A stretch of 64,000 nucleotides of DNA. Origin: UBA6398 sp963660485. Lineage in GTDB: Bacteria > Bacteroidota > Bacteroidia > Bacteroidales > Bacteroidaceae. Of this stretch, positions 52,367-62,431 are shown piece by piece. The position numbers and the translations under genes are program-made. Within the stretch, counting starts at the first letter, position 1, and every line of letters begins with the position of its first letter. The DNA lies in contig CAVKYH010000001.1 in NCBI GenBank assembly GCA_963660485.1, positions 186,001-250,000 on the forward strand, given 5' to 3'. Below the pieces are notes generated by a model that was given only the letters and a program-made list of their open reading frames with translations, was not told the origin of the DNA and searched no databases.

Positions 52367-53601
52367 AAATTTCTGCCATGGGATTAGTCGATACAATGCG
52401 GCAGTTTGTACGCAAGTTGCAAAAACTATTTGCAACCGACTCCGAAGTGGCGCAGATTCTTACCGAGGAAAAAGAAAGAAAAGACCTCAAAGATAAAAAG
52501 GGACGCAAGCCTTTTGTAGGGAAAATCGATAGATATATAATCAAGAAGTTTTTGGGAACTTACTTCTTTTCTATCGCATTGATTATGGCCATTGCCACGA
52601 TTTTCGACTTCAATGAAAGAATCGACAAGTTTACTTCGTCTCACGCAACATGGCATGAAATTATTTTCGACTACTATCTGAATTTCATTCCTTATCTGGC
52701 GAATTTGTTCAGCGCGTTGTTTGTTTTTATTTCGGTGATTTTCTTTACTACAAAACTTGCCGACAATTCCGAAATTATAGCCATGCGTTCCACAGGAATG
52801 GGGTTCAACCGTTTGTTGCGTCCTTACATGATTTCGGCAGGGGTTATTGCTGTGCTAACGTTTACCTTGGGAGCGTTTGTGATACCCCACGGAAATGTGG
52901 AGCGTTTGAATTTCGACCAGCAATACATACACAAAAAGAAAGTAACCACGGCAGAAAACGTGCAGTTGCAGGTTGATACGGGTGTTGTGGCTTACATTCA
53001 GCATTTCGACAACGATACTAAAACCGGATACAACTTCTCGCTCGACAAATTCAGCGACAAAAAACTTGTGTCCCACCTTACTGCGTCTTCCATTCAGTAT
53101 GATACTTTGGCGCAGAAGCGTTACAGATGGAAAATACGCGATTATGAGGTGAGAGAACTTCATGGTCTGCGCGAAAAGATATCTAATGGCTCGGAACTCG
53201 ACTCTATTATAATGATGGAACCTTCGGATTTTATGTATTCGCGCAATCAGCAGGAAACGCTTACCTCACCGGAGTTATACGATTTCATACAAAAGCAGAA
53301 ATTGCGCGGTGCGGCGAACCTCAGTATGTTTGAAGTGGAATTTCACAAGCGTTTTGCTGCTCCGTTTGCCGCTTTCATTCTCACCGTAATAGGCGTTTCG
53401 CTTTCATGCCAAAAGCGCAAGGGAGGCATGGGTCTTTCGTTGGGAATTGGGCTTGCCTTGAGTTTCTCGTATATACTTTTTGAAACGGTATCTTCCACGT
53501 TTGCAGTAAATGCAGGTTGGCCGCCGATGCTTTCAGCCTGGATTCCAAATATATTGTTTTCGATTGTCGCTTTCGTTCTCTACAAAAGAGCTCCGAAATG
53601 A
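52363..53601 (+). CDS. LptF/LptG-family permease
   Basis: A 412-residue inner-membrane protein of the YjgP/YjgQ family. These permeases, with the LptB ATPase, pull lipopolysaccharide from the inner membrane. IDRYIIKKFLGTYFFSI (about 48-64) is the family's first membrane segment; further segments lie near 100, 145, and in the last 90 residues (three segments), with a periplasmic beta-jellyroll between. A 45-residue charged N-terminal extension precedes the core; an internal ATG (MGLVDT) is also possible. The start overlaps tgt by four bases (ATGA). LptF and LptG cannot be told apart here. Confidence 0.87.
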   Translation: MKISAMGLVDTMRQFVRKLQKLFATDSEVAQILTEEKERKDLKDKKGRKPFVGKIDRYIIKKFLGTYFFSIALIMAIATIFDFNERIDKFTSSHATWHEIIFDYYLNFIPYLANLFSALFVFISVIFFTTKLADNSEIIAMRSTGMGFNRLLRPYMISAGVIAVLTFTLGAFVIPHGNVERLNFDQQYIHKKKVTTAENVQLQVDTGVVAYIQHFDNDTKTGYNFSLDKFSDKKLVSHLTASSIQYDTLAQKRYRWKIRDYEVRELHGLREKISNGSELDSIIMMEPSDFMYSRNQQETLTSPELYDFIQKQKLRGAANLSMFEVEFHKRFAAPFAAFILTVIGVSLSCQKRKGGMGLSLGIGLALSFSYILFETVSSTFAVNAGWPPMLSAWIPNILFSIVAFVLYKRAPK

Positions 53602-53669
53602 TTGTTTTTGATGAAAAACAATTTGGCGTTGTTGAAAACATATACTGTCTTTTTAAAAACATATAGGAT

Positions 53670-55004
53670 ATGGATTTTTACGATTTAGATTTAGACGATA
53701 AAGTTCTCGATGCCCTCGATGCCATGCGCTTTGAGGAATGCACGCCGATACAAGAAAAAACTATTCCGCCCATTTTAGAGGGGCACGATGTTATGGGAAT
53801 TGCGCAAACTGGTACGGGAAAAACTGCAGCATACTTGTTGCCGATAATAAACCAACTGTATGTGGGCGATTATTCCAAGAGTTCGATAAACTGCATTGTG
53901 ATGTCGCCAACACGTGAACTGGCGCAGCAGATAGACCAAGCCATGGAGGGATTTTCTTATTTCGTGCCGGTATCGTCGGTTGCCGTTTACGGAGGAAACG
54001 ACGGCATTCGCTACGAGCAGGAAAGCCGCAGTTTGCGTCTGGGAGCAGACATGATTATTGCCACTCCCGGAAGACTTCTTGCGCATATCCAATTGGAGCA
54101 CCCCGATTTCTCAAAGGTGAAATTCTTTGTGCTTGACGAAGCCGATCGAATGCTTGATATGGGATTTTACGACGACATTATAAATATAAACAAACTGTTG
54201 CCGGAGGATTGCCAAAAGGTTATGTTCTCGGCAACAATGCCCGAAAAAATCAAACAACTTGCCAACGGAATTCTCCACAACCCGGTGGAGGTGAAGATAG
54301 CCGTTTCTAAACCTGCCGAATCCATAAGACAGCGCGTTTGTTTCTGTGCAGATACACAAAAATCTGCGGTAATACGCGACTTGTTTCAGAAGAACAAGGA
54401 TTTAAGCAGGGTTATCATTTTCTCTTCGTCAAAGAGAATGGTAAAGCAATTGGCTATAGAATTGGCTGGAATGCACATAAATGTGGCTCAAATGCACTCT
54501 GATTTGGATCAGGCGCAGCGCGATGAGACCATGATGAAGTTTCGCAACAACCATGTATCGGTGCTCGTGGCAACCGATATTATTTCACGCGGAATAGATA
54601 TTGACGACATTGAACTGGTGATAAACTACGATGTGCCTGCCGACCCCGAAGATTATATTCACCGCATTGGGCGAACTGCGCGTGCGGGTAGGGGAGGCGC
54701 CTCGCTCACTTTGGTTTGCGGCAAAGACCGCCAGCGTTTTCGCAACATCGAGAAGTTGATGGAGAAAAGGGTTGACATTTATCCTCTTCCCGAAGGAATG
54801 GAAACGGTGAGGGAGAAGTCTGAACCCAACAGGCCACGCGGCGAAAAGCGCAACTATAAACCGCGCAGAAACAACCGCAGACCTAATGACGACAGTCGCA
54901 AGCCGAATGACAAAGGCCGTAGACCGCATCGCGACAACCGTAATCGCCGCAACAACCGAAGAAATGGTAACACGCTTAACGACAACAAGAAAAACGATGC
55001 TTGA
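53670..55004 (+). CDS. DEAD-box RNA helicase (RhlE/CsdA type)
   Basis: A 444-residue RNA helicase. The Q-motif F-CTPIQ is at about 18-24, Walker A AQTGTGKT at about 45-52, PTREL near 77, DEAD in VLDEADRM near 152, SAT near 184 and HRIGRTARAGR near 330. The last ~75 residues are a basic Arg/Asn-rich tail (RGEKRNYKPRRNNRRP), which usually gives RNA affinity. Such enzymes help ribosome assembly and RNA decay, notably in the cold. It begins 68 bases after the permease and is followed by copy 7 of the palindrome and a strong terminator. Confidence 0.94.
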   Translation: MDFYDLDLDDKVLDALDAMRFEECTPIQEKTIPPILEGHDVMGIAQTGTGKTAAYLLPIINQLYVGDYSKSSINCIVMSPTRELAQQIDQAMEGFSYFVPVSSVAVYGGNDGIRYEQESRSLRLGADMIIATPGRLLAHIQLEHPDFSKVKFFVLDEADRMLDMGFYDDIININKLLPEDCQKVMFSATMPEKIKQLANGILHNPVEVKIAVSKPAESIRQRVCFCADTQKSAVIRDLFQKNKDLSRVIIFSSSKRMVKQLAIELAGMHINVAQMHSDLDQAQRDETMMKFRNNHVSVLVATDIISRGIDIDDIELVINYDVPADPEDYIHRIGRTARAGRGGASLTLVCGKDRQRFRNIEKLMEKRVDIYPLPEGMETVREKSEPNRPRGEKRNYKPRRNNRRPNDDSRKPNDKGRRPHRDNRNRRNNRRNGNTLNDNKKNDA

Positions 55005-55013
55005 TATGGGCTG

Positions 55014-55076
55014 AAACTAGGTCAGACATAATTTAAATTAGATGCGTCGGAATTTAAATTATGTCTGACCTAGTTT
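55014..55076. repeat. Mosaic palindrome family, copy 7
   Basis: Perfect 25-bp arms (starting AAACTAGGTCAGACATAA at 55014, ending 55038; complement 55052-55076) enclose the loop word TAGATGCGTCGGA. The loop word is half of the palindrome in copies 4 and 6. A fragment ATCAGACCTCGTAAAAAC follows at 55084-55101. It lies between converging genes. Confidence 0.9.
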
Positions 55077-55120
55077 TTAATTATATCAGACCTCGTAAAA
55101 ACGAACTCCGTAAGTATATA

Positions 55121-55157
55121 AAAATATCCCCGAAGCAAAACGCTTCGGGGATATTTT
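55121..55157. terminator. Bidirectional terminator between the helicase and the MFS gene
   Basis: A perfect 16-bp stem (AAAATATCCCCGAAGC and complement) with loop AAAAC. A and T runs inside the arms give a U-tract in either direction. It is distinct in sequence from the adjacent mosaic palindrome. Confidence 0.88.
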
Positions 55158-55181
55158 GTAGGTCATTTTATCTGTTGTAAG

Positions 55182-56558
55182 TTATTTCTTCAAGTTAGGC
55201 TCTTCAAGTTTGTAGCCATACTTTTTGTCGGCAATTCTTAGGCAGAACGCAATCACAAGCGACAACACTGCTATACCGGTAAACACGCACATAGGCATAG
55301 TGTAGTTGTAGAGATTCGTAGTTACTCCGTTTTCGGAAGTAGTGCCGATTATGCAATATGTTTCGAGTATGTAGCCTATCAGCGCAGGCACGCCCCATAA
55401 ACCTATGTTCTGAATGAAAAATATGAGCGCATAGGCTGTGCCAAGTTGCTTTACGGGGAAAATCTTTGCTACACTGGGCCACATTGCACTTGGAACAAGC
55501 GAAAAAGCAATGCCGAGAATTATCATCAGGGCTATTGCCACCCACGCCGAATGAATGAAAGGAAGAGCGTAAACAAAGTGTACGCATATCAACATGAGCG
55601 AACCGAGCATCATAATAGATGCAGCCTTGCCCTTGCGGTCGATCATTCCGCCGAATACGGGCGTTAGAATCAATGCACCGAGTGCCGGCAGACCGGCAAA
55701 CATTCCCGCAATGTCTTCGCTCACTCCATATTTGGTGATCATGAGCTCGGTAGCAAATTTCTGGAATGGGAACACGCAGGAATAAAACAATACGCAAAGC
55801 AAAGCGATGAGCCAAAAGCCCGGATTCTTTACAACGGCGAGTACGTCCTTGAAAGAGAATTTGTCTTCGTCTGAACTTTCAACTGAAACCTTTACCTGGC
55901 TGTCCAACTTGCGGTCCATGAAACTGAAAGCTATGAACGAAACCATTCCGCCCAAAAGCAATACACCGCCAATCAATAACGGAGTGTCGAGCTGAAACTT
56001 GCGCGCTATAGGAATTGCCAATGCGTAAGCCACTTGAGAACCGATGCGCGCCAAAGCCACCTGCACACCCATTGCAAGGGCAAGCTCTTTGTCTTTGAAC
56101 CATTTGGCGATAATCTTGCTCACAGTGATTCCGGCTACTTCGGCACCTACGCCAAACACCGAATAACCTGCCGAAGCCATGAACACATCAAGTTTGTATC
56201 CCATGAACATATCGGTAGTTCCGCCATAGGTTGTAATAGCAGCATATTCCGCAGCAGTTCCACCAACCATGAGAATAGTTGCAAGAATACCGGTGAAACG
56301 AATGCCGAACTTGTCGAGAATAAGTCCACCCCAAATAAGCATGAGCAGGAATACATTGAGAAAACTGTATGCTCCCGTAAACATGCCGAATTCTCCGCTT
56401 GTCCAATGCAATTCGCCCTCGAGCATACCTTTCAAAGGCGCCATCACATCGTTTACATAGTATGCCGCCATCATCGTGAACGCCACGATGAAAAGCGCTG
56501 ACCATCTTGCAGCGGCAGAGTCGTTGAGATGTTTTGTAGTTTTGGTTATTATACTCAT
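55182..56558 (-). CDS. MFS transporter (MFSD1-like)
   Basis: A 458-residue inner-membrane protein with twelve predicted segments. FIVAFTMMAAYYVNDVMAPLKG (about 22-43), GLILDKFGIRFTG (about 78, the MFS loop-2 motif) and GGMIDRKGKAASIMM (about 305) support the superfamily. The overall sequence recalls eukaryotic MFSD1, reported as a lysosomal dipeptide carrier, though this resemblance is from memory. It follows an exported S9 dipeptidyl-peptidase by 11 bases, so uptake of released dipeptides is a reasonable inference. I chose the ATG at 56558; the in-frame one at 56585 lies inside the peptidase gene. Confidence 0.8.
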   Translation of the reverse strand: MSIITKTTKHLNDSAAARWSALFIVAFTMMAAYYVNDVMAPLKGMLEGELHWTSGEFGMFTGAYSFLNVFLLMLIWGGLILDKFGIRFTGILATILMVGGTAAEYAAITTYGGTTDMFMGYKLDVFMASAGYSVFGVGAEVAGITVSKIIAKWFKDKELALAMGVQVALARIGSQVAYALAIPIARKFQLDTPLLIGGVLLLGGMVSFIAFSFMDRKLDSQVKVSVESSDEDKFSFKDVLAVVKNPGFWLIALLCVLFYSCVFPFQKFATELMITKYGVSEDIAGMFAGLPALGALILTPVFGGMIDRKGKAASIMMLGSLMLICVHFVYALPFIHSAWVAIALMIILGIAFSLVPSAMWPSVAKIFPVKQLGTAYALIFFIQNIGLWGVPALIGYILETYCIIGTTSENGVTTNLYNYTMPMCVFTGIAVLSLVIAFCLRIADKKYGYKLEEPNLKK

Positions 56559-56569
56559 ATCAATGATTT

Positions 56570-58702
56570 TTATTTCTTGAGCCATTTATCAAGCCAACGG
56601 AAGAACGTTCGTTGCCACATAATTCCGTTTTGCGGTTTCAAAACCCAATGGTTCTCGTCGGGGAACAAAAGCAACTGTGCGGGAATTCCACGCAGACGTG
56701 CCGCATTGAACGCCGACTCGGCTTGAGTATATTCTATACGGAAATCACGCTGGCCATGAATGCACAAAATAGGAGTGTCCCATTTGTCAACGGAAAGGTG
56801 GGGAGAATCAGAGAATACTTTCTGCAATTTGCCGTCGGGCTTAACCCATGGTGCAGTGCCCATGTCCCAGTTAGCAAACCACATTTCTTCGGTTTCTACA
56901 TACTGCTGTTGTGTATTGAATATGCCATCGTGGGCAATGAAACACTTGAAACGTTTGTCGTGGTGCCCGGCAAGCCAATAAACGCTATAACCGCCGAAAC
57001 TTGCGCCCACACAACCGAGACGATCTTTGTCAACATAGCTTTCTTTGGATATATCATCAATTGCAGATAGGTAGTCCTGCATGCAAAGCCCCGTGTAATC
57101 GCCCGAAATTTCCTCGAGCCATTCCGTGCCAAAGCCCGGAAGACCGCGACGGTTGGGCGCAATAATGATATAGTCGTTTGCAGCCATTATTTGGAAGTTC
57201 CAACGATAGCTCCAAAACTGACTTACGGGAGATTGCGGACCGCCTTCGCAGAAAAGAAGCACAGGATATTTTTTGTTGGCGTCGAAATGGGGCGGATAAA
57301 TCACCCAACACAATTCTTTTTTCCCGTCAACAGTGTTCACCCAACGTTCTTCAACTTTTCCGAAAGTGGTTTTGTCGTAAATATCTTTGTTTACAAACGT
57401 AAGTTGAGTGTTTTTGCCGTTCTTGGCATTCACATAATAAATCTCATCAGCCTGACTGATGCTATGTCGTTTTACCAATAGATTACCATTGGCGGCATTG
57501 TATCCCACAAGACTGTAATCGCAAACATCATCTGTGATTTGCTGTACCTTGCCTTTCAGATTGGTAGAATAAAGATTGGTGCGCGCATACCAAACTCCCG
57601 CAAAAAACAATTCCTTTGAATTATCTTTCCAACAATAATTGTCAACGCCACTGTCAAAAGCCTCGGTAACATACGTTTTGTTGCGCGTAGCAAATTCATA
57701 TACGCAAAGACGAGTACGATCGCTCTCATATCCGTCGTGTTTCATGCTTGTCCACGCAATATATTTACCATTCGGAGAAAACTTAGGGTTGTCGTCGTAA
57801 CCAAGATTACAATCGTCTCCATCGTATACGCGTTGGTCTTTTAGCGAACGGGTATAGTCTATTTTTCTCGGCTGTTTAATGTCGCGTGTAACAGGCTTAC
57901 ACAAGTTCAAAGTAGCTCCGCTTTCGAGATCATACAAGAAAATATCGCTGTCAGTGCTTACCGCATAATCTCTACCGGTTTTCTGGCGCAACACATAAGC
58001 AAGTTTTTTAGAATCCGGGCTCCATGCGAATTCCTCCATACCGCCAAAGGGCATCATGGGGCATTCGTATGGCTGGCCTTCCAATATATCTTTTGCATTC
58101 TCAACCTTGCCGTTTACAACATCTGCAAGGAAAGGATGAGGAATAGAGCGCACGTATTGATCCCAATGCTTGTACATCAAATCATTTATAAGCATTCCGG
58201 ACGCTTTAGGAAGGTCTTCGTCATTTTTTGCTATGGACACTTCGGTAGGAACCTCGTGAATTAGAATTACACGTTTTCCGTCGGGAGAAAAAAGGAAGCC
58301 TTCGATATCATCTTTCTCGTTGGAAATACATTGTTTGTCCGTACCGTCAGCATTCATCGTCCAAAGTTGATTTACTCCGTCTTTGACTGATAAATAAGCT
58401 ATCTTGCTTCCATTTTCAATGAATACGGGCTCTGTTTCACTGGCTTGAGAGGTTGTACTCTTGGTTTCGCCACTTTTCAAATCCTTTATAAATATAGCCG
58501 TATGCCCTTTGTTCTCTTTTATATCGTAAGTGGTAACGGTGTAAACTATTTTGTTCCCATCAGAAGAAGACACAACGTTGCCGATTCTGCCCATAGACCA
58601 AAGACGTTCCGGGGTAAGGCGATCGTCATTGCTTGCGGCAGCAACAAATTGTGGACTTATGGAAAACATAGCTATTGCAAGTGAAAAAATAAGTTGTTTC
58701 AT
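56570..58702 (-). CDS. S9-family dipeptidyl peptidase (DPP5-like), exported
   Basis: A 710-residue serine peptidase with a signal peptide (MKQLIFSLAIAMFSISPQFVAAAS). The N-terminal ~400 residues form a WD40-like beta-propeller (repeated SPDGK and SPNGKYIAW). The C-terminal hydrolase has the nucleophile in GASFGGYS (about 566), the aspartate in HGQRDFR (about 652) and the histidine in PDENHW (about 684). The arrangement and C-terminal HWVLKPQN resemble Porphyromonas gingivalis DPP5; the exact cleavage preference is not certain. Its stop is 11 bases from the MFS start, and yidC ends 3 bases before its start. Periplasmic location is likely. Confidence 0.9.
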   Translation of the reverse strand: MKQLIFSLAIAMFSISPQFVAAASNDDRLTPERLWSMGRIGNVVSSSDGNKIVYTVTTYDIKENKGHTAIFIKDLKSGETKSTTSQASETEPVFIENGSKIAYLSVKDGVNQLWTMNADGTDKQCISNEKDDIEGFLFSPDGKRVILIHEVPTEVSIAKNDEDLPKASGMLINDLMYKHWDQYVRSIPHPFLADVVNGKVENAKDILEGQPYECPMMPFGGMEEFAWSPDSKKLAYVLRQKTGRDYAVSTDSDIFLYDLESGATLNLCKPVTRDIKQPRKIDYTRSLKDQRVYDGDDCNLGYDDNPKFSPNGKYIAWTSMKHDGYESDRTRLCVYEFATRNKTYVTEAFDSGVDNYCWKDNSKELFFAGVWYARTNLYSTNLKGKVQQITDDVCDYSLVGYNAANGNLLVKRHSISQADEIYYVNAKNGKNTQLTFVNKDIYDKTTFGKVEERWVNTVDGKKELCWVIYPPHFDANKKYPVLLFCEGGPQSPVSQFWSYRWNFQIMAANDYIIIAPNRRGLPGFGTEWLEEISGDYTGLCMQDYLSAIDDISKESYVDKDRLGCVGASFGGYSVYWLAGHHDKRFKCFIAHDGIFNTQQQYVETEEMWFANWDMGTAPWVKPDGKLQKVFSDSPHLSVDKWDTPILCIHGQRDFRIEYTQAESAFNAARLRGIPAQLLLFPDENHWVLKPQNGIMWQRTFFRWLDKWLKK

Positions 58703-58705
58703 ATC

Positions 58706-60583
58706 CTATTTCTTATGCTTTTGACGTTCTTGCTGCAATTTCATCATTTCTTCCTGTTGCTTCTGCAAAGCTTCAAGGCGTGCTGCCAAACCGCTCATCT
58801 TTTTGGGTTTTTCCTTGTTTGCCTGATAATTTTTCTCAAGTTTCTCAAGGAGTTTCTTTTCATCTATGGTGCGGCGAAGATACCACATGGTAAGCGCACT
58901 GAATAGAAGCGAAATGAAATAATAATAGTTCAAACCAGCCGAATAATCGTTGAACACGAAAAAGAAGAACACCGGCATGAGATACATCATCCATCTCATT
59001 ATTTTCATCTGGCTTTCCTGCTGCGTGCTCATCATGTCTTTCTGCATTCGCATGCTCATAACGCTATACACAACGTTAGTAACGCAGAACAATATACAGA
59101 AGGCGCTGATATGATCTCCTATGAGCCAAATAGGATGGGAGAACTGTATTATTGGGTCATAGGTGGAAAGATCGTCAACCCACAGGAAACTTTGTTGCCG
59201 AAGTTCTATTGCGTTTGGAATAAAGTTGAACATGGCAATCCAGATAGGCATCTGTATAAGCATAGGTAGACAACCGCCCATCGGGCTCGCACCGTATTGG
59301 CTATAGGTTTGCATTATCTCCTGCTGCTTTTTCATATTGTCGGCAGGATCTGGGTATTTCTCGTTTATTGCATCTATTTTCGGTTTAAGCACACGCATCT
59401 TCGCACTACTCAAAACGCTTTTGCGAGTAGGTATGTACACTATGATACGCAACAGTATTGTGATGAGAAGCAGGACTATTCCCATTGACAATCCCAAATC
59501 GGTAAGCCAGTCGAATACATAAATCGTAAAATATCTATTGATGTATCTGAACAAAGGCCAGCCGAGATATACGAGGTGCTCAAGTTTCAGATCTTTGTCG
59601 GGGCTTACGATGTCGTCTATTTTTTGAAGGGTACGGAATTTGTTCGGGCCTAAATAGAATTTGAAAGATGAAGTTTTGTTTCCCGAAGGGTCGAATGTAG
59701 TTTCCGCATTAGCCTCGTATTGTTTGAGGAATCCCTTGCTAAGATCCTTTTCCGGTTCGCTTTTGAGATTTACTTTGCTAAATTGTGCATCAGCTATGAG
59801 AGTAACGCCGAAGAATTGGTCTTTGAATGAAATCCAGTCGAGATTTTCATCCAAGTCTTTGGTTTCTTCTTTCTGAGGGTCGAGACGGTCTGTGCTGCCG
59901 TTGGCTTCCTTGTAGGTGAGTGCGGCATATTGGTTCTCGAATTTGTAGCCACGTTCCTGTTGTTTCAAAAGTTCGCTCCATTCCAGGCTCATGGTTTTTG
60001 CCGTAGGCAACAGATATTCCTGCATTCCTTCGGCTTTCAAATCCATATTCAGCACGTAGCTGTTGTGCAGTTTGTAATTAATGCTAAGTTTGCCTCCGTT
60101 TACAGCCTGAGCCACCATTGTTACGGTGGAGTCGGTGATATTTTCCGGGGTAAACACCAACGAAGCGGTATTGATGTTTTGTTTTTTCCCGGCTATCGTA
60201 AACGCCATATCGGCATACTTGTCGCTGTAAAGTAGGAGGGGTTTCTTGTCCTGTCCGTTGTAGTTTTTCAGAACCGCTTGCCCTATAACTCCGCCTTTAG
60301 TGTTTATTCCGATAGTGATTTCGTTGTTTTTCAAGAATACAAGTCTTGATTTTTCATTGTTGGCAACGAAAATTCCGTCGGAGTCTTTTTCGGCGTTAAG
60401 CGTTTCTGCATTTGCAGAAGCGATGTTTTTGTTTGTTTGTTCTGCCTGCTTTTGCTGTACTGCACTAATAGAGTCTTGGGCGCGTTGTTGCCTTATCTGC
60501 TCTTCGCTTGGGCGGTTGAAATAGCTGAAGCCGATTATTACGGCGATTATTAACAAGAAACCTATTACGGTGTTTTTATCCAT
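58706..60583 (-). CDS. yidC: Membrane protein insertase YidC
   Basis: A 625-residue Oxa1-family insertase that places proteins in the inner membrane, alone or with Sec. A first membrane segment (about 4-22) and a large periplasmic beta-sandwich (about 55-345) are followed by the five-helix core: MGIVLLLITILLRIIVYIPTRK (about 366) carries the groove arginine, MGGCLPMLIQMPIWIAMF near 434, and the last helices near 490-590. The C-terminal tail is basic (QKQQEEMMKLQQERQKHKK), as in other YidC proteins that contact ribosomes. It lies 30 bases downstream of pyrG. Confidence 0.96.
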   Translation of the reverse strand: MDKNTVIGFLLIIAVIIGFSYFNRPSEEQIRQQRAQDSISAVQQKQAEQTNKNIASANAETLNAEKDSDGIFVANNEKSRLVFLKNNEITIGINTKGGVIGQAVLKNYNGQDKKPLLLYSDKYADMAFTIAGKKQNINTASLVFTPENITDSTVTMVAQAVNGGKLSINYKLHNSYVLNMDLKAEGMQEYLLPTAKTMSLEWSELLKQQERGYKFENQYAALTYKEANGSTDRLDPQKEETKDLDENLDWISFKDQFFGVTLIADAQFSKVNLKSEPEKDLSKGFLKQYEANAETTFDPSGNKTSSFKFYLGPNKFRTLQKIDDIVSPDKDLKLEHLVYLGWPLFRYINRYFTIYVFDWLTDLGLSMGIVLLLITILLRIIVYIPTRKSVLSSAKMRVLKPKIDAINEKYPDPADNMKKQQEIMQTYSQYGASPMGGCLPMLIQMPIWIAMFNFIPNAIELRQQSFLWVDDLSTYDPIIQFSHPIWLIGDHISAFCILFCVTNVVYSVMSMRMQKDMMSTQQESQMKIMRWMMYLMPVFFFFVFNDYSAGLNYYYFISLLFSALTMWYLRRTIDEKKLLEKLEKNYQANKEKPKKMSGLAARLEALQKQQEEMMKLQQERQKHKK

Positions 60584-60613
60584 CTGTTATATGCTTGGTG
60601 TTATTGTTTTGCC

Positions 60614-62227
60614 TTACTTGCTTTCGGGCGTGTTGTCAACTATTGTTTTGATGAAGTTAAGGAACAATGGGTGGGGGTTGAGCACTGTGCTGCTGTACTC
60701 GGGGTGGAATTGTGTGCCCACGTACCATTTCAATCCGGGAATCTCTACAATTTCCACGAGATTGGTTTCGGGATTTGTTCCGTCGCACATCATGCCTGCT
60801 TTTTCGAATTCTTCGCGGTAATCATTGTTGAATTCGTAACGATGGCGATGGCGTTCTTCTATCAGGTCTTTGCCATAGATTTCGCGAACCTTGCTTCCGT
60901 TTTTGAGGGTGCACTCGTAAGCGCCGAGACGCATTGTCCCGCCAAGATTTGTAATGTTTTTCTGTTCCTCCATAAGGTCGATGACGTTGTGGGGAGTCTT
61001 CTCGTTCATCTCTATACTGTCGGCGTCTTTATAACCGAGCACATTGCGGGCAAATTCAATTACCATCATCTGCATGCCGAGGCATATTCCGAACGTTGGT
61101 ATATCGTGTTCACGGCAATATTTGGCTGCAACAATTTTTCCTTCGATACCGCGCTGGCCGAATCCCGGACATATTACGATTCCCTGCATGCCTTGCAGTT
61201 TTTCTGCTACGTTGTCGTTGGTCAGGTATTCGCTGTTGATGAAATGGGATACCACCTTGCGGTTGTTGTATGTGCCGGCTTGCGAAAGAGATTCGAGAAT
61301 ACTTTTATAGGCGTCCTGCAAATCGTATTTGCCCACAAGACCGATGTTTACAACTTCGGTAGCTTTGTGGCGACGTTCGAGGAAAGCTCTCCAAGGACCG
61401 AGGCCCGGAGTTTCGCCCGGCTCTATGCCCATTTTGCGAAGTATGGTGGAATCGAGTTCCTGCTCTTGCATTCTCAGAGGTACTTCGTAAATCGTAGGTT
61501 GGTCTGTGCTCTGAACCACGGCATTGGGATCTACGTTGCAGAAGTTCGCTACTTTTTTGCGTATTCCCGCATTCAGATCGTGCTCTGTCCTCAAAACGAG
61601 GATATCGGGCTGTATTCCCAAACTTTGCAACTCTTTCACGGAGTGCTGGGTGGGTTTTGTTTTCAATTCCTTGGCTGCCGAGAGAAACGGAACATAGGTG
61701 AGGTGTATGCAAAGTGCGTTTTTCCCGAGTTCCCATTTGAGTTGGCGTATGGCTTCGAGGAATGGCAGACCTTCGATATCGCCTACAGTTCCGCCTATTT
61801 CGGTTATTACGAAATCGAAATGGTATTTGTTTCCCAAGTAGAGTATATCGCGTTTGATTTCGTCGGTGATATGCGGCACCACCTGAATGGTCTTGCCCAA
61901 ATAATCGCCGCGACGCTCTTTCTCAATCACATTCTGGTAGATGCGTCCTGTGGTGAAATTGTTGTGGCGTGTGGTTTTGATGCCGGTGAAACGCTCGTAG
62001 TGTCCGAGGTCGAGGTCGGTTTCCTGTCCGTCTGCCGTAACATAGCATTCTCCGTGCTCATAGGGATTGAGCGTGCCCGGATCAACGTTTATATAAGGGT
62101 CGAATTTCTGAATGGTTATGTTGTAGCCACGGGCTTGTAGGAGTTTACCGATCGAAGAAGAGATAATTCCTTTACCTAACGACGAAGCAACGCCGCCTGT
62201 TACAAAGATATACTTGGTTTCAGCCAC
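60614..62227 (-). CDS. pyrG: CTP synthase
   Basis: A 537-residue enzyme making CTP from UTP, ATP and glutamine. The family start is AETKYIFVTGGVASSLGKGI, so I place the start at a GTG (62227); the frame runs open to 62305 but the added residues do not belong to the family. The synthetase domain (1-265) has the P-loop SSLGKG and DPYINVDPGTM-like DPYINVDPGT. The glutamine amidotransferase domain (about 290-530) has the nucleophile in GICLGMQ (about 380) and His/Glu in QFHPEYSS (about 515). Its leader of ~135 nt has no evident hairpin. Confidence 0.97.
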   Translation of the reverse strand: MAETKYIFVTGGVASSLGKGIISSSIGKLLQARGYNITIQKFDPYINVDPGTLNPYEHGECYVTADGQETDLDLGHYERFTGIKTTRHNNFTTGRIYQNVIEKERRGDYLGKTIQVVPHITDEIKRDILYLGNKYHFDFVITEIGGTVGDIEGLPFLEAIRQLKWELGKNALCIHLTYVPFLSAAKELKTKPTQHSVKELQSLGIQPDILVLRTEHDLNAGIRKKVANFCNVDPNAVVQSTDQPTIYEVPLRMQEQELDSTILRKMGIEPGETPGLGPWRAFLERRHKATEVVNIGLVGKYDLQDAYKSILESLSQAGTYNNRKVVSHFINSEYLTNDNVAEKLQGMQGIVICPGFGQRGIEGKIVAAKYCREHDIPTFGICLGMQMMVIEFARNVLGYKDADSIEMNEKTPHNVIDLMEEQKNITNLGGTMRLGAYECTLKNGSKVREIYGKDLIEERHRHRYEFNNDYREEFEKAGMMCDGTNPETNLVEIVEIPGLKWYVGTQFHPEYSSTVLNPHPLFLNFIKTIVDNTPESK

Positions 62228-62366
62228 GATTATATATTTTAAATGATTTAACTTCTGAAGGGGTTGCCACACCTTTGCAGCTTTTCCTAAGTCTGCAATA
62301 CACAAAAGAAAGGCTATTTGTGCGGCTTTGCATGATGTTCAAATTCTGTACGAAATAAACCGCTTG

Positions 62367-62374
62367 CAAAATTA
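62367..62374 (-). promoter_or_regulatory. Bacteroidetes -7 box for pyrG
   Basis: CAAAATTA (TAATTTTG on minus) fits TAnnTTTG; the leader would be about 135 nt. Confidence 0.5.
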
Positions 62375-62431
62375 CTAAATTTCCGCCGTATGAGTTGTGT
62401 GGAAAGTGTAAAAACTTAGTATTTCTACAAT

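Noticed and set aside
60671..62140. Long (489-codon) plus-strand open frame opposite pyrG
   Set aside because: pyrG is unambiguous on the other strand; the frame is a codon-bias shadow.
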